Assembly: GCF_019195455.1 (NCBI RefSeq)
Contig: NZ_JAIMBW010000001.1
Coordinates: forward strand, 3,934,001 to 3,998,000
Length of the DNA stretch: 64,000 nucleotides
From: Gymnodinialimonas phycosphaerae
GTDB lineage: Bacteria > Pseudomonadota > Alphaproteobacteria > Rhodobacterales > Rhodobacteraceae
Direction: 5' to 3'
Part shown: positions 24,879 through 33,929 of the stretch, piece by piece
Layout of the letters: each line of letters starts with the position of its first letter
Position numbering within the stretch: position 1 is the stretch's first letter
Position numbers and translations under genes: made by a program
The notes under the pieces: model-generated
The model's input: only the letters and a program-made list of their open reading frames with translations
The model's database searches: none
Told to the model about the DNA's origin: nothing

Positions 24879-26126
24879 ATGGCTCTTGGAGACTCCCTGA
24901 ACACGATGACCCTGAAAGAGGGGCAGGACCTGCCGCTTTGGCGCAGGCCTGTCGCGCTGTTGGCGGTGATGTCCTTCGCCATGCCGATTGCCTTCGCCAC
25001 CTGGTCCGCGCTTCTGAACAACTTCGTGGTCGAGGTCGCGTCCTTCGACGGGTCGGACATCGGGTGGTTGCACACGGTGCGCGAGATTCCGGGCTTCCTT
25101 GCCATCGGGGTGATCTTCCTGATCATCTTCATCCGCGAGCAAGTGCTGGGCCTTGTCGCCTTGATCCTGATGGGTACGGCGACCGCGATGACGGCGCAGT
25201 TCCCATCGCTGGGGGGGCTGTTGTTCGTGACGCTCTTCAGTTCCATCGGGTTCCACTACTACGAGACGGTGAACCAATCCCTGCAATTGCAATGGATCGA
25301 CAAGAAACGCGCGCCGCAGGTCCTGGGATGGCTGATGAGCATCGGGTCAGGGGCCACGTTGCTGACCTATCTGCTGATTGTCGTCACGTGGCGCGCGTAT
25401 GACCTGAGCTATGATTTCGTCTACTGGATCTCGGGCGGGGTGACGGCGGTGCTGGCGCTGGTGTCGCTGCTTTTGTATCCGCAGTTCGAGAGCCCCACGC
25501 CGCAGACCAAGAAGATGGTCCTGCGCCGCCGCTATTGGCTATATTATGCGCTACAGTTCATGTCCGGCGCGCGGCGGCAGATCTTCATGGTCTTCGCGGG
25601 CTTCATGATGGTCGAGCGCTACGGGTTCGAGGTGCACCAGATCACCGCGCTTTACATGGTGACGCTGTTGGCCAACATGGTCGCCGCGCCGTTTCTGGGG
25701 GGCCTCGTGGCCCGGTTCGGAGAGCGTCTGGCCTTGATCATCGAATACACCGGCCTTGCGATGATTTTCGTGCTGTATGCGGGGCTATACGTCTTTGACT
25801 GGGGATCTGGGCTGGCGGCGGCCTTGTATATCCTGAACCACATCTTCTTCGCCCTCGCGCTTGCGATCAAAACCTACTTCCAGAAAATCGCCGCCCCCGA
25901 GGATATCGCGCCAACGGCAGCCGTGGCCTTCACGATCAACCATATCGCCGCGGTGTTCCTGCCGGCGGGGTTGGGGTACCTGTGGCTGTCATCGCCCACG
26001 TCGGTGTTCGTGGCGGCCGCTGGCATGGCGCTGGTGTCGCTGGGGCTGTCGTTCCTTGTGCCGCGTCACCCTGAGGCGGGCTTCGAGACGACGGTCGCCC
26101 GCCTGAACGTGCATCCGGCAGAGTAG
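24879..26126 (+). CDS. MFS transporter-like membrane protein
   Basis: A 415-residue protein with about 12 hydrophobic helices in two halves. It has short cytoplasmic loops and a loop signature in the second half (GGLVARFGERLAL near 285-297); the first-half MFS signature is weak. It starts MALGDSLNTMTLKEG, and the internal ATG ten codons in is an alternative start. The predicted role is secondary transport, with substrate unknown. It is transcribed away from the DUF4041 gene and runs towards a convergent small membrane protein gene only 12 bp beyond its stop. Confidence 0.78.
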   Translation: MALGDSLNTMTLKEGQDLPLWRRPVALLAVMSFAMPIAFATWSALLNNFVVEVASFDGSDIGWLHTVREIPGFLAIGVIFLIIFIREQVLGLVALILMGTATAMTAQFPSLGGLLFVTLFSSIGFHYYETVNQSLQLQWIDKKRAPQVLGWLMSIGSGATLLTYLLIVVTWRAYDLSYDFVYWISGGVTAVLALVSLLLYPQFESPTPQTKKMVLRRRYWLYYALQFMSGARRQIFMVFAGFMMVERYGFEVHQITALYMVTLLANMVAAPFLGGLVARFGERLALIIEYTGLAMIFVLYAGLYVFDWGSGLAAALYILNHIFFALALAIKTYFQKIAAPEDIAPTAAVAFTINHIAAVFLPAGLGYLWLSSPTSVFVAAAGMALVSLGLSFLVPRHPEAGFETTVARLNVHPAE

Positions 26127-26138
26127 GCGACGCCGCGC

Positions 26139-26558
26139 TCAGGCATCGGTGGCACCGTCCCGGCACAGGGGGGCGATGTCGAAGAAGGTGATCTCTCCGT
26201 TCAGCAGATTGAACTGTAGCGCGCTTTCGCAACCGCTGTCGGTGGTGCCGGTACCGAGCAACGCGGCCGTGCGCTGGCCGTTGGTGGTGGAAAAGCTGAA
26301 GGTCGGGAAGTTGATCTGGGTATAGGGCTCCATCCCGGTCAGCATCGCGGCGAGGTCTTCGACGCTGTGACGCTCGGCGATCGAGGCGTGCAAAAGGGCG
26401 TGGGCCTCGGCGGTTTCACCGGCGGCGGCGTGGGTCATGAACAGGCGCGCGGTTTCGGCATCGCCTTTCTGGTCCTGAAAGCCGAAATAGATGGCACCCG
26501 CGACGACGATTGCGGCGCCCAGAAGGGTGACCAGAAGGCCGCGGGGTCCTTTGAGCAT
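26139..26558 (-). CDS. Membrane-anchored hypothetical protein
   Basis: A 139-residue protein with one N-terminal membrane segment (about residues 7-27, LLVTLLGAAIVVAGAIYFGF) and a small extracytoplasmic domain with two cysteines (SGCESAL, PLCRDG), probably a disulfide. The region AAGETAEAHALLHASIAERHSVEDL suggests a helical fold like small DUF4019/DUF3828-type accessory domains, but I cannot assign a family. It is monocistronic and divergent from prmA with a 147-bp gap. Confidence 0.65.
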   Translation of the reverse strand: MLKGPRGLLVTLLGAAIVVAGAIYFGFQDQKGDAETARLFMTHAAAGETAEAHALLHASIAERHSVEDLAAMLTGMEPYTQINFPTFSFSTTNGQRTAALLGTGTTDSGCESALQFNLLNGEITFFDIAPLCRDGATDA

Positions 26559-26705
26559 GATGTGTCCTCACTATGGTTGGGTGCAACGACCATGGCAGAT
26601 CGGCGACAATCCGGCGATGTGGGGAAAACCTGCGGTGCTTTCTCGGGTTTGCCAAGGCGTCCAGAAGCGGATACCGACAGGCGAAACATCGCAGCCGGAG
26701 TTCTC

Positions 26706-27578
26706 ATGCCCACTTGGACCGCCCTCACCACCTTGCCGAAAAAGCCCCCCGCCGAGGCGTTGGGCGAGGCCCTGGAGCAGTTGGACCCGACCCCCACCGG
26801 CGTGGGCGTCTTCGAGATGGAGGACGGATCGGGCCTTTTCGAGGTCGGGGCCTATTTCGTGGAGCCGCCCGACGAGGTGGCGCTGGCGATCCTTGCGGCG
26901 GCCTATGGTGCCAATGATTTCGCCGTCTCCGAGGTGCCCGATACCGATTGGGTCGCCCATGTGCGCCGAGAGCTGCACCCGGTCGAGGCCGGGCGCTTCT
27001 TCCTTTATGGCAGCCATGACGCGGACAAGGTTCCAGAGGGGTCCGTTCCGCTGCTGATCGAGGCTGCCATGGCGTTCGGGACAGGGCATCATGGGACGAC
27101 AAAGGGCTGTCTCGAAGCCGTGGACAAACTGTTTACGTCCGGATTTTCGCCACAATCTGTGGCTGATATCGGCTGCGGTACGGCGGTGCTGGCGATCGCT
27201 GCGGCAAAGGTCTTGCGCCTTCCCGTCATGGCCTCGGACATCGATCCGCAGGCCGTCGATGTGGCCCTTGCCAATGCGGCGGCCAACGATGTGTCCGAGC
27301 TGGTTTCCTGCGTTGAGGCGGCCGGGTTCGATCATCCGGCCATTGCGGAAATCGGGCCCTATGATCTTGTTTTCGCTAATATTTTGAAGGGTCCGCTGGT
27401 GGAATTGGCGCCGGACGTCGCCACCCATACCAAGGCCGGGGGCTATGTCATCCTATCGGGTATTCTGAACCCCCAGGCCGACGACGTGATCGCCGCCTAC
27501 AAGGCGCAGGGCCTTGAGCTTCACAGTCACGATCAGATCGGCGAATGGACGACGTTGACCCTGCGGAAGGCTCATTAA
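26706..27578 (+). CDS. prmA: Ribosomal protein L11 methyltransferase
   Basis: A 290-residue SAM-dependent methyltransferase that trimethylates ribosomal protein L11. An N-terminal substrate-recognition domain of about 95 residues precedes the Rossmann core: AFGTGHHGTTKGCLEA, motif I VADIGCGTAVLAIAA, motif II SDIDPQAVDVA and the PrmA-specific FANILKGPLVELAPD. The ATG at 26706 gives the expected length. The longer frame from 26367 overlaps the divergent gene and is rejected. It stands alone. Confidence 0.94.
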   Translation: MPTWTALTTLPKKPPAEALGEALEQLDPTPTGVGVFEMEDGSGLFEVGAYFVEPPDEVALAILAAAYGANDFAVSEVPDTDWVAHVRRELHPVEAGRFFLYGSHDADKVPEGSVPLLIEAAMAFGTGHHGTTKGCLEAVDKLFTSGFSPQSVADIGCGTAVLAIAAAKVLRLPVMASDIDPQAVDVALANAAANDVSELVSCVEAAGFDHPAIAEIGPYDLVFANILKGPLVELAPDVATHTKAGGYVILSGILNPQADDVIAAYKAQGLELHSHDQIGEWTTLTLRKAH

Positions 27579-27685
27579 CCGGTTCGGCTCTTGGTGACGT
27601 GAATTCGCCTAAAACTTGTCGCATTTGCGTTCGATATTCATTACAGTGAACCTCGGTGGGGGCAGTTTATGAGTAGAGCTGCCCA

Positions 27686-28075
27686 ATGGTAAACGAAACT
27701 GAACACTTCAACGATCGCTTGAATCGGATCCAGCGGGTCCGTCGACGGAATCGTGGCGGCATGGGCTTTGTCGTGCATCCGGACGGCATCGTGGCACCCA
27801 TCGGAAAACCCTCTTCGCGATTGCGCTTCGGCTTCCCCCTGAAAGGGGTGCTGGCGGGATTTGCGATTGCGGTGGCTGTGAAGGCCTACCTGATCTGGTT
27901 CCTTGGCGCCGACATCTATGCCCTCGAAGTTCAAGCCCTGCTGAATGGCGCACCCTTCGAGCAAATCGCAGCCATGGTTCTGATGCCTGACGCGCTGTCG
28001 GCCTGGTTGGTCGAGCGCTACGATGCGATCAATATCTTTATCCAAGCTGGACTGGCAGCGGGCGAGCCTGCCTGA
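27686..28075 (+). CDS. Small hypothetical membrane protein
   Basis: A 129-residue protein with a basic N-terminus (NRIQRVRRRNRGG), one probable membrane helix (about residues 50-72, GVLAGFAIAVAVKAYLIWF) and an amphipathic C-terminal part. No domain is recognised. Codon use is ordinary. It lies between prmA and a terminator and is followed by a 9-bp GC hairpin at 28097-28119. Confidence 0.6.
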   Translation: MVNETEHFNDRLNRIQRVRRRNRGGMGFVVHPDGIVAPIGKPSSRLRFGFPLKGVLAGFAIAVAVKAYLIWFLGADIYALEVQALLNGAPFEQIAAMVLMPDALSAWLVERYDAINIFIQAGLAAGEPA

Positions 28076-28198
28076 CAGCTGAAGCTTTTGCAGCCTGGGC
28101 CCGCCGTACGGGTGGGCCCGGCGCATCTGGCCTGCAAGGGGCGGGGATGGCCCGGGCAGGTCCATACTGGCACCTTGAAGGCGCAGCGCGCGCAAACG

Positions 28199-28235
28199 AA
28201 AAAGCGGCCGGGGAGCAATCCCCGGCCGCTTTTTT
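28199..28235. terminator. Bidirectional rho-independent terminator
   Basis: A 10-bp GCGGCCGGGG/CCCCGGCCGC stem capped by an A-T pair and a GCAA tetraloop, flanked by A5 and T6. It lies between the plus-strand gene ending at 28075 and the minus-strand DUF1127 gene ending at 28257, and can serve both. Confidence 0.92.
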
Positions 28236-28256
28236 CGACTGATTTTCGGTTTCGCC

Positions 28257-28460
28257 TTAGCGGTAGTTGCGACCGGCCGCGATGTCATCGATATCGCCGC
28301 GGCACAGGCCAAGGTCATCGAGTTCGCGGTTGGACAGTGACGACAGGGCTTTGCGTGTCACACGCGCGTCATTCCAGGCGGCAACCTGGGCAACCAGATT
28401 GGAGAGCGCGCGCACGACATTGAAGCCTGCACCGAGGGGGCGGTTGGTGATCGAGGCCAT
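28257..28460 (-). CDS. DUF1127 (YjiS-like) small protein
   Basis: A 67-residue protein. The C-terminal half carries the DUF1127 signature: KALSSLSNRELDDLGLCRGDIDDIAAG. Such Arg/Leu-rich small proteins are abundant in alphaproteobacteria, often stress-induced and involved in RNA turnover or metabolite adaptation. The ATG at 28458-28460 follows AAGGA with 8-nt spacing. An ATG three codons upstream is less well placed. No CCUCCUCCC-type sRNA motif (as in the Rhodobacter CcaF1 locus) is seen between its stop and the terminator. Confidence 0.85.
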   Translation of the reverse strand: MASITNRPLGAGFNVVRALSNLVAQVAAWNDARVTRKALSSLSNRELDDLGLCRGDIDDIAAGRNYR

Positions 28461-28842
28461 TGGTCTCATCCTTTCCAGTTAGTGTTTCATCAGGTCTGAC
28501 GGGGGCTTTTTGCCGTTCCGCGATGGACGGCAGGTAGTTGGGGAAATGCATCGAAACAAGCCGCTATTTTTGCATGGGTTCCATGTGTTTTTCGCATAGC
28601 TGCGATTTCGGTTAACATACCGTAAATACTACAAAAATCCGTGTTCCGACGTGTCGCGAACAGGCCTTGAAATGTCGACTTTGTCCCGTGTGCGCCGCGC
28701 TTGTCGAAAACGGATCGGCAAGTGTCGGCTTTGGAGGTCAGTCGCAGGATGCTTGGCGATGTTCGCGTTTCGTGCTAATGCGATAAAAAGGCCGAATAAC
28801 GGGCTTGAATAACGGCCACGAACCATGGGCGGACAGGCGAGC
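28461..28842. other. 382-bp intergenic region between a DUF1127 gene and ruvC
   Basis: No gene is seen here. It holds divergent promoter space. The section near 28560-28640 is AT-rich and contains TTAACATACCGTAAA, a loose CtrA-like spacing. Near 28643-28661 an imperfect dyad GTTC-N11-GAAC occurs. At 28761-28775 GTTC-N7-GTGC is one base off the alphaproteobacterial LexA consensus (GTTC-N7-GTTC), in front of ruvC. None is strong enough to call a site. Confidence 0.4.
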
Positions 28843-29346
28843 ATGCGCATAATTGGAATCGATCCGGGGCTCAGATCCCTCGGATGGGGGGTGATCGAGG
28901 CTCGGAACGGGCGCCTCAGTCACGTAGCCAACGGTCAATGCAAGACCGAAGGACGCGATCTGGCGATGCGGTTGCTATCGCTTCACACACAGTTGAGCGC
29001 CGTCATGGCCCACTATGCGCCGGATGCGGCGGCGGTGGAGCAGACGTTCGTGAACCGTGATGGGGCGGGGACGCTGAAACTGGGGCAAGCGCGCGGGATC
29101 GCGCTGCTGGTGCCAGCCCAGGCGGGCCTGAGCGTTGGGGAATATGCCCCAAATGCGGTAAAGAAGGCCGTCGTTGGCGTCGGCCACGCGGACAAGAAAC
29201 AGGTAGAGCATATGGTAAAGCTGCAATTGCCCGGCTGTGCGCCGGCAGGCCCCGATGCGGCCGACGCGCTGGCGATTGCGATTTGTCATTCGTTTCACAC
29301 CGCGACGGCCAATCGGTTGGCGGCTGCGATCGGAGCAGGCCGATGA
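28843..29346 (+). CDS. ruvC: Holliday junction endonuclease RuvC
   Basis: A 167-residue RNase H-fold resolvase. It opens [16 protein letters not shown] with catalytic Asp7. Further acidic residues are in [10 protein letters not shown] (Glu) and the C-terminal [14 protein letters not shown] (two Asp). It cleaves Holliday junctions after RuvAB branch migration. I start at the ATG 28843, which gives the standard N-terminus; an ATG six codons earlier (28825) is possible. Its stop overlaps the ruvA start (ATGA). Confidence 0.96.
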   Translation: MRIIGIDPGLRSLGWGVIEARNGRLSHVANGQCKTEGRDLAMRLLSLHTQLSAVMAHYAPDAAAVEQTFVNRDGAGTLKLGQARGIALLVPAQAGLSVGEYAPNAVKKAVVGVGHADKKQVEHMVKLQLPGCAPAGPDAADALAIAICHSFHTATANRLAAAIGAGR

Positions 29347-30038
29347 TTGGCAAGCTGACGGGGCGGCTGGATTATCGCGGCACTGACCACGCGTTGATTG
29401 ACGTGGGTGGCGTGGGATATGTCGTCCATTGCTCGGACCGGACGCTGGCGGCCCTGCCGGGGCGCGGCGACGTCGTATCGCTTTATACCGAGCTTCTGGT
29501 GCGGGAAGACCTGTTGCAACTGTTCGGTTTCCTGACGCCCTACGAGAAGGAATGGCACCGGTTGTTGACGTCTGTTCAAGGCGTTGGCGCGAAGGCCTCG
29601 ATGGCGATCCTGGGCACCCTTGGGGCAGAGGGGGCAGGCCGCGCGATCACGCTGGGGGATGCCACGGCGATCAAGGCGGCACCCGGCGTGGGGCCGAAAT
29701 TGGCGCAGCGCGTGGTGATGGAGTTGAAAGACAAGGCCCCGGCCGTGATGGCGATGGGGGGGACGCTGAACGACGCGCTGGACGCGGTTGTCGAGGACGA
29801 TGCGCCGGGGGCGGCTGCCGCTGCGGCTGTGGCCACCGCGCCGACCGCCGCGCCGACGCGCGCGCGATCCGCGTCCAATGCCCAGGCCGAGGCGCTTTCG
29901 GCGCTTCAGAACCTGGGCTACGGTCCCTCGGACGCGGCGCGGGCGGTGGCGCAGGCCGCCGATGAGGCCGCCGATCAGGCCTCTGAGACGCCCGACCTGA
30001 TCCGCGCCGCCCTGCGGCTTCTGGCCCCCAGGGATTGA
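29343..30038 (+). CDS. ruvA: Holliday junction DNA helicase RuvA
   Basis: A 231-residue subunit that binds the four-way junction and loads RuvB. The N-terminal OB-fold begins [13 protein letters not shown]. Two helix-hairpin-helix motifs lie at [17 protein letters not shown] and [16 protein letters not shown]. An Ala-rich linker (about 152-178) precedes the C-terminal RuvB-binding domain [21 protein letters not shown]. The ATG overlaps the ruvC stop by 4 bp. The gap to ruvB (119 bp) is unusual for its size and contains a palindrome pair. Confidence 0.96.
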   Translation: MIGKLTGRLDYRGTDHALIDVGGVGYVVHCSDRTLAALPGRGDVVSLYTELLVREDLLQLFGFLTPYEKEWHRLLTSVQGVGAKASMAILGTLGAEGAGRAITLGDATAIKAAPGVGPKLAQRVVMELKDKAPAVMAMGGTLNDALDAVVEDDAPGAAAAAAVATAPTAAPTRARSASNAQAEALSALQNLGYGPSDAARAVAQAADEAADQASETPDLIRAALRLLAPRD

Positions 30039-30068
30039 GCCCGATGCGCCCGCCCCCCGCGCCGCACC

Positions 30069-30110
30069 CAAAGCCTTGCAAGGCTTTGTACAAACCCTTG
30101 CAAGGGTTTG
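30069..30110. repeat. Two tandem 20-bp palindromes with a 22-bp period in the ruvA-ruvB gap
   Basis: Perfect palindromes at 30069-30088 and 30091-30110 are separated by TA. Both have the CTTGCAAG core, with arms CAAAGC/GCTTTG and CAAACC/GGTTTG. Unit length, period and core match the array at 7729-7792, so they belong to one repeat family. The position is 30 bp after ruvA and 48 bp before ruvB. Confidence 0.85.
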
Positions 30111-30157
30111 CTGCGCCCCATGGCAATCGGCACGTCCGGTTGCCATAAGGGGGCACC

Positions 30158-31168
30158 ATGACCGAGCCCGACCCCACCTTGCGCCCCGACCGTCTTCCCG
30201 AAGATGATCGCGCGTTGCGCCCGCAATCGCTGGACGATTTCACCGGCCAGGAAGAGGCGCGCGCCAATCTGCGCGTTTTCATCGAAAGCGCGCGCAGGCG
30301 CGGTGAGTCGATGGATCACGTGCTGTTCCACGGCCCACCGGGGTTGGGGAAAACGACGCTGGCGCAGATCATGGCGAAGGAACTGGGTGTCGGGTTTCGG
30401 ATGACCTCGGGGCCGGTCCTGGCCAAGGCGGGTGACCTGGCGGCCATTCTGACCAACCTTGAGGCGAAAGACGTACTATTCATAGACGAGATACACCGCC
30501 TGAACCCGGCGGTCGAAGAGGTACTCTACCCCGCCCTCGAAGACTTCGAGCTTGATCTGGTGATCGGTGAGGGGCCCGCGGCGCGGACCGTGCGGATCGA
30601 ATTGCAGCCGTTCACGCTGGTCGGCGCAACCACGCGGCTGGGGCTTCTGACGACGCCGTTGCGGGACCGTTTCGGCATCCCGACCCGACTGAATTTCTAT
30701 ACAATTGAAGAGCTTGATCTGATCGTTGCCCGGGGCGCACGGTTGGCCGGGATTTCGGCAGACCCCAAGGGCACGGCGGAAATCGCAAAGCGCGCGCGTG
30801 GCACGCCGCGCATCGCGGGGCGGCTGTTGCGCCGCGTGATCGACTTTGCCGTCGTCGAAGGCGACGGGCGCCTGACACAGGAGATCGCGGATTCGGCGCT
30901 GACGCGGCTGGGGGTGGATGCCCTGGGCCTCGATGGGGCGGACAGGCGCTATCTCACCTTGATTGCCGAGAATTATCACGGTGGCCCTGTCGGGATCGAA
31001 ACCGTCGCCGCCGCCCTGGCCGAGCCGCGCGATGCCTTGGAAGAGGTGATCGAGCCGTTCCTGCTGCAACAGGGCCTGATCGCGCGCACGCCGCGCGGGC
31101 GGATGCTGGCGCACAAGGGCTGGACACATCTGGGCTTGGCCCCGCCGCCCAGAGATCGTTTCATCTGA
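30158..31168 (+). CDS. ruvB: Holliday junction DNA helicase RuvB
   Basis: A 336-residue AAA+ motor that drives branch migration with RuvA. N-terminal [16 protein letters not shown], Walker [13 protein letters not shown], Walker [17 protein letters not shown], sensor [20 protein letters not shown] and the arginine-bearing [16 protein letters not shown] are all intact. A C-terminal winged-helix domain ends [16 protein letters not shown]. The ATG at 30158 gives the normal length. It follows ruvA after a 119-bp palindrome-bearing gap. Confidence 0.97.
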   Translation: MTEPDPTLRPDRLPEDDRALRPQSLDDFTGQEEARANLRVFIESARRRGESMDHVLFHGPPGLGKTTLAQIMAKELGVGFRMTSGPVLAKAGDLAAILTNLEAKDVLFIDEIHRLNPAVEEVLYPALEDFELDLVIGEGPAARTVRIELQPFTLVGATTRLGLLTTPLRDRFGIPTRLNFYTIEELDLIVARGARLAGISADPKGTAEIAKRARGTPRIAGRLLRRVIDFAVVEGDGRLTQEIADSALTRLGVDALGLDGADRRYLTLIAENYHGGPVGIETVAAALAEPRDALEEVIEPFLLQQGLIARTPRGRMLAHKGWTHLGLAPPPRDRFI

Positions 31169-31245
31169 GGCGCAACTCATTGCATATGGCACTACAGGTC
31201 CGGGAGATGCCGTCCGAGGGCCATCGACCGAGGAGACCCGAAAAG

Positions 31246-32082
31246 ATGCGATGGATGCTGCTTTTGCTGAGCCTGATGCTGCCCCTGACCCTGACGCTGC
31301 CCGTTGCGGCGCAAGTCACGTTGATCTCGGTCGATGCGATGGACACGCGGTTTGGACGCGTGGCGGTCGTCGGGCCGATCGGGGCGAACCGGTTGACGTT
31401 GGACGGCGTGCCTATCGAGGGGGTCGAGAACTGGGGGCTTCGTATTCTGGGCAGTTTCGCGCTGGCTGATGAGCCGTTTGACTACCTTTTGGTCAGCGAC
31501 CACGGCGGGGGCAACGCCTGCGATCCGCCGATCCGGCTGCTGCGCATCACGCAAAGTGGCCCGATTGTGGGGCCGCTGGTGGGCGGCTGCGTCTACCCGA
31601 TGGCGCTGGACGTGCGGCTTTTCCCCGGCCGGATCGAGATCGACACCCCCCACCGCGATCTGGGCATCGCGCGGGAGGTTTTCAGCTGGGATGGCACAGC
31701 GCTGCAAAGCCGAGAGGTCGCCGAGGCAGCGGCCACGGTCGCGCCCGGCGATCCACGGCAATGGGTGGGGCAGCACCCCTACGCGGCGCTGGACGACGCG
31801 GCCGAGCGTGTGCGCTTTGGACAGATCATGCGGGAGTGGCAGATCGAAGAGCTGGCCACGCGCATCGGTCCGGCCAATTCGGTGATTGAGCGCGACGGCT
31901 GGGTTCTGGGGGCAGGGTGCATGGCCCACAATTGCAACACGCGCCGGGGGGTGTGGGGCATCCGCATCGCCGATGGCGTCCCGGCGGCGGCGACGATGGA
32001 CGTGGGACTAAGCGCGCGCAGCTACGGCACCGCCGCGAACGACCCGGTGTTCCGGGCCTGGATCGAAGAGAATATGCCATGA
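31246..32082 (+). CDS. Secreted hypothetical protein
   Basis: A 278-residue protein with a Sec signal peptide (residues 1-22, LLLLSLMLPLTLTLPVAA). The mature region has WGLRILGSFALADEPFDYLLVSDHGGGNACDPP, a cysteine pair NACDPP/GGCVYP, and a later GAGCMAHNCNTRRGVWGI motif that looks like a small structural Cys site. I do not recognise a catalytic family. The ATG at 31246 places the signal peptide at the N-terminus. Its stop overlaps the next gene (ATGA), and that gene overlaps ybgC, so it heads a run into the Tol-Pal cluster. Confidence 0.68.
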   Translation: MRWMLLLLSLMLPLTLTLPVAAQVTLISVDAMDTRFGRVAVVGPIGANRLTLDGVPIEGVENWGLRILGSFALADEPFDYLLVSDHGGGNACDPPIRLLRITQSGPIVGPLVGGCVYPMALDVRLFPGRIEIDTPHRDLGIAREVFSWDGTALQSREVAEAAATVAPGDPRQWVGQHPYAALDDAAERVRFGQIMREWQIEELATRIGPANSVIERDGWVLGAGCMAHNCNTRRGVWGIRIADGVPAAATMDVGLSARSYGTAANDPVFRAWIEENMP

Positions 32083-32708
32083 CCCCAGAAGCCGTTGAAC
32101 AGTTCTTCACCCGCGCCGATGGGCAGTTCCTGTTTGCCCGTTGGGGGCGGCCCATCGTGCCGATCGTTTTTGGGGTCGAAGATTCCACGATCAGCGTCTT
32201 CAAGGGCGCGATCGAGGCCGTCGTGGCCTTGGCCGACCACAAGATGGCCGAGCATGATCCCGAACTGGGCGCCAACCTGATGGTGTTCTTCATCCGCGAT
32301 TGGGCGGAATTGACCGCGACGCCGAACCTTGACCGTTTGATCCCCGACCTTGCGCCCTTGGTCACGCGGCTGGAGCAGGCGCAGGCGAACCAGTACCGCA
32401 GTTTCCGCTTTGACGCGGAGGGCGGCATCAAGGCGGCCTTCGTGTTCATCCGCATGGATGACGCAATGGCGCAGGCCAGCGCCGACACGATTGCCCTGTC
32501 GCAGATCGTCCAGACGATCCTGTTGTGGAGCGACACGGCGTTTCTGGGCACGTCGCCCCTGGCCATCTTGAAAGACGACGGGCCCGCTGTCCTCAAGCCC
32601 GAGATCGCCGACATCATCCGCGCCGCCTACGATCCGGTCTTGCCCGTGGCAGCGACGGATGCGTCGTTGGCCCTGCGGTTGTCTGCCCGGATCGGAGGCC
32701 TCCAATGA
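32079..32708 (+). CDS. Hypothetical cytosolic protein, ybgC-linked
   Basis: A 209-residue protein without signal peptide or membrane helix. The pattern TPEAVEQFFTRADGQFLFARWGRPIVPIVFGV, then a DLAPLVTRLEQAQANQYRSFRF stretch, occurs in a small family seen upstream of ybgC in related genomes, as far as I recall. No catalytic residues are recognised. Start and stop both overlap neighbours by 4 bp (ATGA), so it is translated with the upstream secreted protein and downstream ybgC. Confidence 0.65.
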   Translation: MTPEAVEQFFTRADGQFLFARWGRPIVPIVFGVEDSTISVFKGAIEAVVALADHKMAEHDPELGANLMVFFIRDWAELTATPNLDRLIPDLAPLVTRLEQAQANQYRSFRFDAEGGIKAAFVFIRMDDAMAQASADTIALSQIVQTILLWSDTAFLGTSPLAILKDDGPAVLKPEIADIIRAAYDPVLPVAATDASLALRLSARIGGLQ

Positions 32709-33112
32709 TCCACCTTTGGCCCCTGCGCGTGTATTATGAAGATGTCGATCTGGCAGGCATCGTCTACTACGCCAATTACCTGAAGTACCTGGAACGGGGG
32801 CGCTCGGAGATGGTGCGCGAGGCCGGGATCAGCCAGCTGGAGATGAAAGCGGCGGGGCTGGTTTTTGCCGTCCGGAGGGTGGAGGCCGATTACCTGAAAC
32901 CCGCCAACTACGATGACGAACTGGTGGTGGAAACCCGTCTGGATCGCCTGAAAGGGGCCAGTTTCGACATGCCCCAGCGCGTTTTGAGGGGCGATGACGT
33001 GCTGCTGGCGGCGCGGATCAAGGTCGTGATCATCGACTCACAAGGCCGTGCAGCCAGACTTCCGGCGGATATTCGCGCAAAAGTCACAGCGATCACGGCA
33101 AGTGACAGCTAG
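32705..33112 (+). CDS. ybgC: Tol-Pal-associated acyl-CoA thioesterase
   Basis: A 135-residue hotdog-fold thioesterase. The signature VYYEDVDLAGIVYYANYLKYLERGR contains the catalytic Asp. The later VRRVEADYLKPANYDDELVVETRLDRLKG is typical of YbgC/4-hydroxybenzoyl-CoA thioesterase-like enzymes acting on short acyl-CoAs. ybgC is the usual first gene of tol-pal operons, and here it precedes tolQ by 124 bp. It overlaps the upstream gene by 4 bp. Confidence 0.92.
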   Translation: MIHLWPLRVYYEDVDLAGIVYYANYLKYLERGRSEMVREAGISQLEMKAAGLVFAVRRVEADYLKPANYDDELVVETRLDRLKGASFDMPQRVLRGDDVLLAARIKVVIIDSQGRAARLPADIRAKVTAITASDS

Positions 33113-33236
33113 TTACGCAGAAGTGTTCGCCATGGGGCTTCCCACCTGCTAAACTAAGGCACAAATGAGGCGCGAAAATAGCGCCCGCACGTTGACATAC
33201 GGTGTTGAGGCCGGGGCAGAGGACAGCAGAAGACTT

Positions 33237-33929
33237 ATGGAAACTGAAACGCTCGCGTTGGCGAATGAGGCGGATTTTACCCTCATCGCTCTTTTCTTTC
33301 GTGCAAGCCTGATCGTTCAGTTGGTGATGATCGCGTTGATCATCGCCTCTGTCTGGGTTTGGGCGATTGCCTTCTCGAAATTTGCCATGTTCCGCCGCTC
33401 GCGCGCGAATGCGGCGGTGTTCGATGCGGCGTTCTGGTCCGGTGAGCCGCTGGATGAGTATTATGACAAGGTTGCCGATGCGCCGAGGTCGGCGTCCGAG
33501 CGGGTCTTCGTGGCGGGCATGACGGAATGGCGGCGCAGCTTGCGCGATGACGGGGCGTTGATCCCGGGCGTGCAGCAGCGGGTCGACCGGTCGATGGATG
33601 TGGCGATTGCGCGGGAATCCGCGCGCATGACCAACGGGTTGACCTTCCTTGCCACCACCGGCGCGACTGCGCCGTTCGTGGGCCTGTTCGGCACGGTCTG
33701 GGGCATCATGCGGTCATTCCAGGAAATCGCGATCAGTGGCCAGACGTCCCTGGCCGTGGTCGCCCCCGGTATCGCCGAGGCGCTGTTGGCGACGGGTCTG
33801 GGCCTGTTGGCGGCGATCCCGGCGGTTATCCTTTACAACAAGCTGTCGAATGACGCCGATGGGATCATCGGGACGTACGAGAGCTTTGCGGACGAATTCT
33901 CGACCCTTCTCAGCCGGCAGCTTGACTGA
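33237..33929 (+). CDS. tolQ: Tol-Pal system proton-channel subunit TolQ
   Basis: A 230-residue inner-membrane protein of the MotA/TolQ/ExbB family. Helix 1 lies near residues 20-42 (ASLIVQLVMIALIIASVWVWAIAF), with helices 2-3 near 135-195, including the conserved TGATAPFVGLFGTVWGIMRSF and GIAEALLATGLGLLAAIPAV. It forms the proton channel with TolR that energises TolA during outer-membrane invagination. I start at the ATG 33237; the longer frame from 33165 adds non-conserved residues. Its TGA overlaps the tolR ATG (TGATG). Confidence 0.94.
   Translation: METETLALANEADFTLIALFFRASLIVQLVMIALIIASVWVWAIAFSKFAMFRRSRANAAVFDAAFWSGEPLDEYYDKVADAPRSASERVFVAGMTEWRRSLRDDGALIPGVQQRVDRSMDVAIARESARMTNGLTFLATTGATAPFVGLFGTVWGIMRSFQEIAISGQTSLAVVAPGIAEALLATGLGLLAAIPAVILYNKLSNDADGIIGTYESFADEFSTLLSRQLD

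Noticed and set aside
28199..28256. CcaF1-like sRNA downstream of a DUF1127 gene
   Set aside because: No CCUCCUCCC motif lies between the DUF1127 stop and the terminator; only the terminator hairpin is present.
28761..28775. LexA box upstream of ruvC
   Set aside because: GTTC-N7-GTGC differs from GTTC-N7-GTTC in one base of the second half, and no other support was seen.
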